Assembly (NCBI RefSeq): GCF_022376445.1
Contig: NW_025955008.1
Coordinates: forward strand, 124,001 to 188,000
Source of the DNA: Fomitopsis serialis
Taxonomy: Eukaryota > Basidiomycota > Agaricomycetes > Polyporales > Fomitopsidaceae
Length of the DNA: 64,000 nt
Reading direction: 5' to 3'
Below are positions 56,296 to 64,000 of this stretch, one piece after another. Every line of letters begins with the position of its first letter. Within the stretch, counting starts at the first letter, position 1. The notes under the pieces were generated by a model. The model was not told the DNA's origin. It saw nothing but the letters and a program-made list of their open reading frames with translations, and ran no database searches. The position numbers were made by a program, and so were the translations under genes.

Positions 56296-57645
56296 CAATC
56301 CGTGAAGAGTATTGAGCGCGTCCGGCAACTTGAAGACTTCAGTCCTGCACCGCGGCTTGAAATGACAGTAGATCTATGTTGCAGTGGTAGTTCTTGTCAA
56401 GAAAAGAAAGCAGATTACAGAGCTCGAGGAAGGAGTTGACTAGATTGCATTCGCTCGGATGCGAGCTTGAGCGACAAACTGAGCCTGCTGCCGCGTGGAG
56501 TCGTCAGCTTCAGTCGCGATCACGTGTGCAGCAGGAGGCGCGTTGCAGGACGCGTTTCGTTCACATTCGGGTGCACACTTCAGCTTCAGCGGCATATCGG
56601 CTCTATGCAGCGGGTCACGTATATAAGGTTTGAAGAGCATAAGATTCGATATAATCCATGTTACGCATCGAACCCAACCGTATTACATAGACGCAATGCA
56701 CAAGATTGGCGACAGGCGGCAGAACGTGCCAATGACACTTGATCAGCACATACAGGGACACGAACCCAAGACAAAGGAATCGTTTGGCCCTTTCATATGA
56801 CTTTGCTTCTCCCGCGCATCTGTGAAGGCGTTAAGTACAGGGCACTGCTGCGTATGAGAGAAGGACACACCGAATGAACATTGTCCAAGGTTTCCTCGCA
56901 TCATCTTCGTCTCGTCTTCGCATAGTTCGTGTTGCTTCGACTAGCTCCGCACAATATTGTCCGCTCTAAAACAGCCTATGAGTAACGGGTGAGCATTCTC
57001 AGAGGAATAGCACGAACCGTGAAGTTGTTCAACAGGAATCATATGTTCCGATACCAACGATCTGTCGGGGATGTGGTCCGTCTGGTGTGGGTCTGCGTGT
57101 CGGACTACGTGTCTTTTCCACGGCACGCTGACCAGTTAGAGATTGTGTCCTTGCAAAGATCCGTTGTAAGTAACAGATCACGGTGCACCGACTAGAATAA
57201 GGATGGTCAATGATTTTGATGTTTTAGGATGCTGCGACGAAAGTGCAAACCTGTCGACCCATCGCACATTCCCCCGCTTGAGATGCTACAATACCCTTCG
57301 CCGGTGAGCGCCCGAGCGCTGAGATCCTGACGAGCCCCGCGAAACTCGACTGATGACTCGACATGTCAGAATCCACCTCCTGTGAGAGAAATCAGTTCCC
57401 CTATAGCGAATGCACGGAGTGAGAAAGCGACTACATACCATGAAGGGCATTAAACCCATGCGTTCGCATGCCCGCCACTTTGGGCTCCCGTCCCGGTTCT
57501 TCTCCTGCAATTGATCTCCTCTCTGCGCTGCCCCCCCTGCCCTTGACCTCATCTCACCTTGTCCCCATACGCGCCTCAATCGCCACCCGTCGCACTCCCC
57601 CCTCCGCCTCCGCTTCCTTCTCCCCCCTCTCCATCCTCCTTCCCC
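56296..57645. other. Intergenic region
   Basis: No gene recognised. Short plus-strand stretches near 57040-57120 (MFRYQRSVGDVVRLVWVCVS) and 57231-57300 (CKPVDPSHIPPLEMLQYP, followed by a GTGAGC donor) have some coding character but could not be assembled into a gene. Confidence 0.4.
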
Positions 57646-59877
57646 TCAGGGCCGCCGGACAACCGGCGAACCCAGTCTCGCATTCCCTCGGAAAGCCTTG
57701 ACCTTGTTCTCCAACACCGAAATCTGCTCGTCCTTCGCCCGATTCTCGCCCTCGAGCTTGGCGATCATCTCGTCCTTCACCAGACCCTCGAGGTTAGCAA
57801 AATCGATCGATCCGTAGAAGGCGTCTACCGAGTTTTGCAGAGTGGTGTTCTCGTTCCTGAGCGTGATGATGATCTCGTCCTTCCCGACTGCGTCGTCCTG
57901 CAGCCCGCGGATCTGGTTCTCCAGGGTGGCGATGACCTTGATCTTCGCCAGGTACTTGAGGTTCGCCAGATCAAAGGCACCGTGGAAGGCGTCGATCGAC
58001 TTCTGGAGAGTGACGTTCTGGTTCTTGAGGGTGATGATAGCCTCGTCCTTCTCGAGTACGTCGTTCCGCAGACCGTGGACCCGGTCTTGAAGCGTCGCAA
58101 TTGTCTTGTTGTTAACCGAGTATTCGAGGTTTGCGAAGTCGATGGAACCCCAGAAAGCGTCAATCGAGTTCTGAAGAGAGGTGTTCGAGTTCTGAAGAGA
58201 GGCGTTCGAGTCCTGAAGAGCAGTGCACGAGTCCTGAAGAGCAGTGTACGAGCCCTGAAGAGCAGCGCACGAGTCCTGAAGAGCAGTGTGGGAGACCTGA
58301 AGAGCAGAGTACGAGGTCTGAAGCGTGGAGATCTGGCTGTTGAGCGTGGCGATGGTCGCATTCTTGTCGACGACGTTGTTCTGCAAGCTGTGAACCTTGT
58401 ATTGAAGCGCGTCCATCTTCGTGTCCATCTCCAAGTTCTCGATTTTCTCGTCCCTGAGAACGTCCATGAGAACGTCCGTGTATCCATGCAGGTCCGTGAT
58501 CTGCCGGCCCATGTTCTCGATCTGTTGATCCTTGTCCAGCCCTGCGCGGCGCAACTCGTCGTTCTCCTCGCGGAGCCTAGCAGCCTCCATCTTTGCACAG
58601 TCCCGGTCGCTAATCAAGTCGTCCTCCCTGCTCAGAAGCTTGATAACCTTCACGGCTTCGCGAGCATTGGCGCCGAGAAGACGTTCCTTGTCGATGTTGA
58701 GCTCCACGATCATAGCGTCCTTGTCCTCCGCTGCCCGGATCAGTGCACGTTTCTCCTTTTCAAGCTGGGAAGCCAAGGTGCCCCTCGCGCAGACGTCGGA
58801 GTGCGCAGCGTCGAGTGTCCCTTGAAGTGCTTTCGCCTCGCGCTGCTGCCTGTTGAACTGCAGCAGCATCTTGGTGAGCTTCTGGGAAACGGACATCGTG
58901 TCGTTGTTTAGACGAAGACCAGCGGAGTGAGCAACCTCTTTGTATGCGTTCTTGATGAGTATCTCCAGCTCATAGTGTTCGCGCGTCTCAGCCTTTAGCC
59001 GTTCCTCCAGTTCCGAGCACTTGTCCGTCTCAGCGTTGAGGAGATCCTCCTGTGCCAGACGACTACGCTTCTCGACCTGGAGAAGACCATTGAGTCCTGC
59101 GCGACCGAGCTTCTCAGTCTCAAGGCGGCCCTCGAGTTCCGTGCGTTCGTGTCTCTCAGTCTGCAAGAGGCGTTCCATGGTGGCGAGGTCGTCCGTGAGC
59201 GAGAAGACGCGCAGTTCCAAAGCGAGATTCTCCTCGTTGGCCTCTTCCAGACTCGAAAGGACGTGTCCGTATCTGACCTGCTCGACCTCGAGATCGCTCT
59301 TGAGGCGCTTGTATGAAGAGACGATGCTCGTATGCCGGCAGTTGAGACGAGCCAGGTTCCGCCTCTGTCGCTTGGAGAATTGGCGGTGCTCCGTGAGCGT
59401 ATCGCGCAAGACGAGAATGTCGGCTAGGAGCTTTGCAGACGTCAGTAACCGCAGGGAAGTCGATGCATGGTAGTACCTGAGAGCGAGACTTTCTCTCTTT
59501 GTACGCCTGGATTGCTTTGTTCATATACCCAAGAAAGGTGATGCGAAGTGTCTGGATCTTCCGAATCAATGAGCACGGGTTTGGGATCGATGCAGTGAAC
59601 ATACCTCCGACATGCCGTTTGATTTGCCAACCAAAACGCTCTCACCATAAACGTAGCGCAACAGACGGGGTATGACGCTGATGTAGACCGCATAGTATAC
59701 GACCATTCCGTAGGCCAGAAGAAAGCCAATGGAGATAGCTGGACCGCACGTACGCTCAAGTGAGTCCGAGACGGCCTTCAGGGGTCCATCCAACAAGAGC
59801 GAGTGTACCAGAGCCACGGCGACGAGGGAGGACAGCCCTCTACCGAAGGGCCATACGATAGTAGTCTTCTTTCGCAT
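57646..59877 (-). CDS. Membrane-anchored long coiled-coil protein, three exons
   Basis: Exon 1 runs 59877-59605, exon 2 59557-59477 and exon 3 59430-57646; both introns are 46-47 bp and all junctions are phase 0, giving about 712 residues. The start is MRKKTTIVWPFGRGLSSLVA. Two hydrophobic helices (about 13-30 and 45-68) anchor the N-terminus. From about residue 120 nearly all is coiled coil. Residues about 486-538 are heptads of TALQDSC type, followed by three copies of a 56-residue unit starting SIDAFWGSIDFANLE. No known family was recognised. A tethering or scaffold role is possible. The long plus-strand frame over the same bases (57559-58911) is its antisense shadow. Confidence 0.75.
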
Positions 59878-62026
59878 GATTGGCAGTAGGTAGTGAGCGT
59901 GGTAGTGAGCGTGTTGCTGCGCGAGCAGATGGTGGAGAAGGAGGAACGGACGAAGAGACGATACCTGGGGTGTCCCACCATTTATCAGCATCCCGATGCT
60001 GACGGCAGGCCTGCATTAGATGCCAGCCTCCGCGGTCCAGGGTTCGTCTCGCTAGAGAAATTGCAGTAGGCTGGTTACAGTTCTCCCCGCATGAGGCTGA
60101 CATGGTCGTGACCCTGACGGGAGTTGGAAACCCGATGAGCAACATGGTCTGCATCGTGCTTGTATGACGTGTCATGCTGTCTTCAAGCAAGGCTGGCTGG
60201 GAGGGCGGAACCCATGAGCAGCAAGTATAGAGGTAGACCAAGTGAATCAAGTTCTCGATCCGCCAGCAATGAGAACCCTTAGGCTTGAGGAAGCCGCAAG
60301 CGTGCATGGTCACATGACCGCGCAGAGTGCCTAATTTGGAGCGCCGAAGGCCATCCACAACACCTTCCAAATCGAGCGTGTGCCACATCCACATCCCGAC
60401 CTAATCCCGACAGTCTCTAACGCTGGTCAGTAGCATGGCGTCACATCCAATTTCAACCCGTTTCTCGTTTCTGATACTACTTGCCAATAGGAGTATTGGT
60501 ACAAAAACAGGTGGTCGCTGCAGAGCTGGAAACTAGATGAACTGGTGAGAAAGATGTCTTGCTGTTAACTTAGAGAAGGGCCGGGCATGACTCATCAGAT
60601 AGAGGGCACGGACTTCGCGTTGAAGAGCGGTGGTGTTGCAATGCAAATCCGGCTGATATGCGAGTTTCTAAAGACGTCGACCAGGGCTGCAGACCACTTC
60701 ACTTAACTAGCAAGTAGCTTGAAGCAACATGTCTACGGTATATTTGTCTCCGCTAGTATTAACAACTCTGGTTACCTAGGCAGCTATTGGATCAGTTGGT
60801 CTAGCGCAGTAACAACCGCTCGGTAAGCTGTAAATATAGCTGGGTTCACTGTATTTTAATGCGGTGGTTCCAACGCGAGACTCAGGCTCAGCTCACCACC
60901 GCCTATTCACACGGAGGTGGCTGTATACTGCACGAACGTGTACTGACACGGGAGACCTTTTCGCCAATCATTTTGACGATACGTACAGTGTCGCCATACT
61001 CAACTACGGCTACGGCGATCATGCACTGGCAGAAACCCCCGAGGAACCCGGAACTGTTCGTGCCGTGTGGTGCGCACCACATATCATGATGGACCACGTA
61101 CAAGTGTACAAGTTCGATGGTGCATGCATAAACAAGTAAGTAATACTTGCTGATATGTTCAGGAACTGCAACTGAGGCTCGACGTGATGATTGTATTGCT
61201 CAGTTCCGCGCTGCCCGTGTGCTTCCGTAGTAAAAGGGCGCTCGACAGGTTGCAAGCCTGTGCTGGCCAAATGGCATGGCCTAGATTTACGGTCACGGAC
61301 AGCTGCAGGTGTGTTGCATGCATGAATCTCTGCGTTCAAGATCCACTGACTTTCAGAACCCCTCGGTATAAATAGATATATGGCTGCTATACCGCACGCC
61401 GAGGAAGGGTGTCGCAAAACGTTTGAATAGGAGACTGCCTGGCCTTCTGATGCGACGAGTGGAACTTTTGCCGCGCAGCTTCGACCGCCTTGTACATTGA
61501 ACCGCAGGTGAGTCATAAGTTCAGTCTCGCGCGGCATAACATCGCACTTACTTGCTGAAACATCCGGCCGGCCAGCCAGAATACTCACCGACTGTAGAGA
61601 TCGTCCAGTTGACCAGGAGCGCTGTGGGATGCGCCGTGATGGCGCAGTATCTGACTCTGGCACTATTATGTGGTTCTACCGTTGTTGGCATAGCAATTTC
61701 GAGGCCTTCTCACCACACGACTGTAAGTCATTCCATCACCAAGTATACACAAAGTCAAGGGCAGCCATACAGTCCCAAGGCGTGCTATAAGCGTTCATTG
61801 ACGGAACAGTGGAATGAGGACGCTTAATTAGCAACACGCCAGGACACAACTGCATGGTATGTCGCAGAACCGCAATCGCAGCGTCGGCTGACACTCGTGG
61901 ACAATCAACATCAGGGTGCAACAGTGTGGAAAGAGTCCGTAGAGGACCGATGGGCTCATGCAGAGTTGCGTGTAATGTACACGGTTTCGCCATACCATTT
62001 GGTCGCCGAGGTACGTGTCTAGCATG
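59878..62026. other. Intergenic region, 2.1 kb
   Basis: No gene recognised. A 214-codon minus-strand frame (61019-61663) has no recognisable domain. A TATAAATA box lies near 61367, but no transcript could be tied to it. Confidence 0.45.
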
Positions 62027-62033
62027 TATATAA
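62027..62033 (+). promoter_or_regulatory. TATA box of the repeat-precursor gene
   Basis: TATATAA stands 212 bases upstream of the ATG at 62239. A likely 5' untranslated intron (GTAAGT...CCAG, 62106-62167) lies between, so the start site is probably near 62060. Confidence 0.6.
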
Positions 62034-62105
62034 GGAGTGCTCTCATCGTCAACTTCCCTCAGCCCTCTTCCTCTTCGAGCTCAACTCAAGCGCAGACTCT
62101 GGCAG

Positions 62106-62167
62106 GTAAGTGGCCATTACATTGCGACGCTACTATGCAGTTGTTGATAATTCCTCATTTCAACCAG
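62106..62167 (+). other. Probable intron in the 5' untranslated region
   Basis: CAG/GTAAGT donor at 62106 and CAACCAG acceptor ending at 62167, 62 bp, the usual intron size in this window. Confidence 0.55.
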
Positions 62168-62238
62168 TCGCGCTTTTCGTGTTCACGACCAACTCTCATT
62201 CTCTCTACGCCACCTCACGACTTCAAACATCAGCCAAC

Positions 62239-62986
62239 ATGCGTTATTCCATCGTTGCGACGGCGGCCCTCGTTGCCGGTGCTGTGATTCCGGCCATTGC
62301 TCTTCCTGTCGATCTGTACGTGTGCGTCATCATGATAGAATTGCATTGACAATGCTGACCCATCCTCAGGGTTACTCGCGGATTCTACGACGAGTCGCTC
62401 GATGCCCGTGCATCGCAAGAGCAACTAGAAGCGCGCTCTCCCAGTTGCGGCCTCGGCCTCACAGCCCTTCTCCACCGCCTCCTCCTCCGCCACCACCGAA
62501 CACTCCGGAGCCGGGGAACAGGAAGCACAAGCGTGTCCTCGACGATCTGATTGAGTACTTGGAGGCACGCGATCCTCAGTGGCCTCGGCCTCACAGCCCT
62601 TCTCCGCCGCCGCCTCCTTCTCCCCCTCCGAACACTCCTGAGCCGGGAAACAGGAAACACAAGCGCAGTCTCTACGATGTCGTCGACTACCTGGAAGCAC
62701 GCGATCCTCACCAAGTCCCCCGCCCTTATACTCCGCCTCCGTCGCCTCCACCTCCTCCTCCGCCTCCTCCGAACACTCCCGAGCCGGGGAACAGGGGACA
62801 CAAGCGCAGTCTCTACGATGTCGTAGATTACCTGGAAGCACGCTCTCCTCAGGGGCGGCCTCACAGCCCTTCCCCACCGCCGCCTCCCCTCCCCCTCCGA
62901 ACACCCCCGAGCCGGGGCATAGGGCACACAAGCGTGCGGATCTCGCGGACCTGTTGGCTAGGATGGTGATCGATGACCTGGATTGA
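62239..62986 (+). CDS. Secreted proline-rich repeat precursor with Lys-Arg sites (Kex2-processed repeat peptide candidate)
   Basis: Exon 1 (62239-62315) encodes a signal peptide (MRYSIVATAALVAGAVIPAI, then ALPVD). A 54-bp intron (62316-62369) precedes exon 2 (62370-62986). Exon 2 has four repeats of about 43-47 residues. Each has a leading stretch of the SLYDVVDYLEARDP type (less clear in repeat 1), a proline-rich middle and NTPEPGNR, then H-K-R. The Lys-Arg pairs end at 62534, 62666, 62807 and 62935. Tail: ADLADLLARMVIDDLD. Kex2 cleaves after Lys-Arg in the secretory pathway, so the precursor should yield several similar peptides. The frame changes twice, near 62440 and near 62885, each time at a C run one base short; read as sequenced it is broken, which may be an assembly error. 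No ustYa-type cyclisation gene was seen nearby. Confidence 0.7.
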
Positions 62987-63162
62987 TGTGTAGTTGCTGA
63001 TTATGCTCTCCGTGCTTCACTCATGTACACATGTACTCAGTACTCAGAGCTTGTCGTTGTGTATGGGCTTTCGTTCTCGTTGTCACCTGTGTACCCGTGT
63101 GTTATGACGTACCTCGAGCCGCATTCAACGTGATAATGAGATGTTTTGTTTTTGCAGTGGCT
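62987..63162. other. Downstream region of the repeat precursor
   Basis: Probable 3' untranslated region and intergenic sequence. Confidence 0.4.
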
Positions 63163-63506
63163 TTGGGACGAAGCTTTGCAGAAAGGCATCCATTGGCAGT
63201 ATCTTGAGGATAGTTATGGCAAGCCTTATTGTACGTTGACTCGGAGGTACGCCGATAGTCGTCCTTCAATCGTGCACGCTTTGCAGCTGATCCGGATTTC
63301 GCAGAGGTCAGTTTGTGGGTTGTGATGCACGCCGCGAACGAGCTCACATCGTCCGCAGTCAGGCTCTTGCGTTGCAGAAAGCCGATATGAAGATATAAAA
63401 GGAGGCAAGGTGCATTGAGCTCTGCGGTTGCAGGCCGCGCTTGAAGAACGAGACCACGCTCGCACAAGCTGCGCAGGCGGCCCTGGACAAGAGTGGCAAG
63501 TCTTAG
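63163..63506 (+). CDS. Possible gene fragment, unrecognised
   Basis: After a GTTTTTGCAG acceptor the plus strand reads WLWDEALQKGIHWQYLEDSY, then GKPYCTLTRR, which looks coding. Possible donor and acceptor sites follow (GTACGT near 63231, GCAG near 63288, GTCAGT near 63308), and the last open part reads LKNETTLAQAAQAALDKSGK with a stop near 63506. The pieces cannot be joined in one consistent frame, and a 121-codon minus-strand frame overlaps. No family recognised. Confidence 0.25.
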
Positions 63507-64000
63507 TACTTAGTAGCGGACGTCACGCCGTCTGTACCATCTTGGGGACCCGCGAGACTCGGGTACGTAGACCGCCTTGCGGTACGGTGTTCTACTCGTG
63601 GTCAACAATCAGATGTCCTGCATTGACTCCCAATCGGCTTTATCACACGAACGTCCCACTCACTGTGTTGTTCTACTGCACATAATACTATCAATTCACT
63701 TCGTCGCTAGCGAGCATACATCCTGTTACGAGGCATGATACATATAGCGCTTTGACAGCCCATGATATGCTGGAGGAAGCACAGAGGCTGCGCATGTTGT
63801 CGATATAGCCTTGTATCGCTCAGTCACAAGAGGTCGACTCGGGCACCGCTCTTGTTAACAGTTTCCATATTCGTCGGAACATCGCTTGGATTCTCCAGGT
63901 TTCGGAGTCCAGGCCCGGAGGCCTGTGGCTGAGCAGACTTGACCGAATTCGGACCGTGGGCAATTAGCCGCAGCCTTTGTTCTCCAAATGTTATAAATCG
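63507..64000. other. Intergenic region at the window end
   Basis: Nothing recognised. Confidence 0.5.

Noticed and set aside
57559..58911. 450-codon plus-strand open frame
   Set aside because: Antisense to the coiled-coil gene on the minus strand, which has splice sites, a membrane anchor and clear heptads.
61019..61663. 214-codon minus-strand frame
   Set aside because: No domain, no splice context and a composition like the surrounding non-coding DNA; kept only as a remark.
1..64000. tRNA or rRNA genes
   Set aside because: No cloverleaf with a conserved T-loop and no rRNA-like stretch was found by eye; a dedicated scan would be needed to exclude a divergent tRNA.

Overview
The window is nuclear DNA from a filamentous basidiomycete, most likely an agaricomycete (polypore-type fungus). 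The genes carry many short introns of about 46 to 66 bases, members of an expanded agaricomycete-style F-box-like family occur again and again, and the large mobile element is a fungal LINE with an RNase H-like tail. No bacterial operons, CRISPR arrays or rRNA/tRNA genes were seen. The species cannot be named from sequence alone.

Layout, left to right. Positions 943-2317 hold an F-box-like gene. Positions 2779-13486 are one complete LINE insertion on the minus strand (10.7 kb), with a 33-base poly-T at one end, matching target-site duplications, a gag-like ORF1 broken by a single stop, and an endonuclease/reverse transcriptase ORF2 broken by frameshifts. Positions 13955-15835 form a large foldback element with two 556-bp inverted arms, one of which carries a nested 579-bp TA-flanked MITE. 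After a low-complexity stretch come a second F-box gene (17914-19230), a decayed G-protein alpha subunit gene (19740-21089), a membrane protein with three NPF motifs (21871-23256), a third F-box gene (24401-25724) and a transmembrane-SH3 gene (26484-27444).

From about 30 kb to 55 kb the window is an F-box cluster built by duplication: seven more F-box copies (three intact, four broken), three copies of an adjacent NTF2/SnoaL-like gene (one intact), a second transmembrane-SH3 gene (40225-41885), a RING-finger membrane protein (46029-47668) and a 1,440-bp element with long inverted ends and an 8-bp target duplication (48441-49880). A divergent F-box pair occurs twice in opposite orientation (34655-38882 and 51120-55039). 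The left copy carries the last codons of the neighbouring mitochondrial carrier, so the right copy is the source.

The right end holds a nine-exon SLC25A38/Hem25-type mitochondrial glycine carrier (54950-56295), a membrane-anchored coiled-coil protein (57646-59877), and a secreted proline-rich repeat precursor whose repeats end in Lys-Arg (62239-62986). This last gene looks like a Kex2-processed repeat-peptide precursor and is the best candidate in the window for an undescribed system.

The genes do not form a pathway. The common thread is a repeat-rich, fast-duplicating subtelomere-like neighbourhood in which F-box receptors (probable SCF ubiquitin-ligase adaptors) and a RING E3 ligase sit beside conserved housekeeping genes. 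Several frames break at homopolymers, so some pseudogene calls may reflect assembly errors rather than real mutations.
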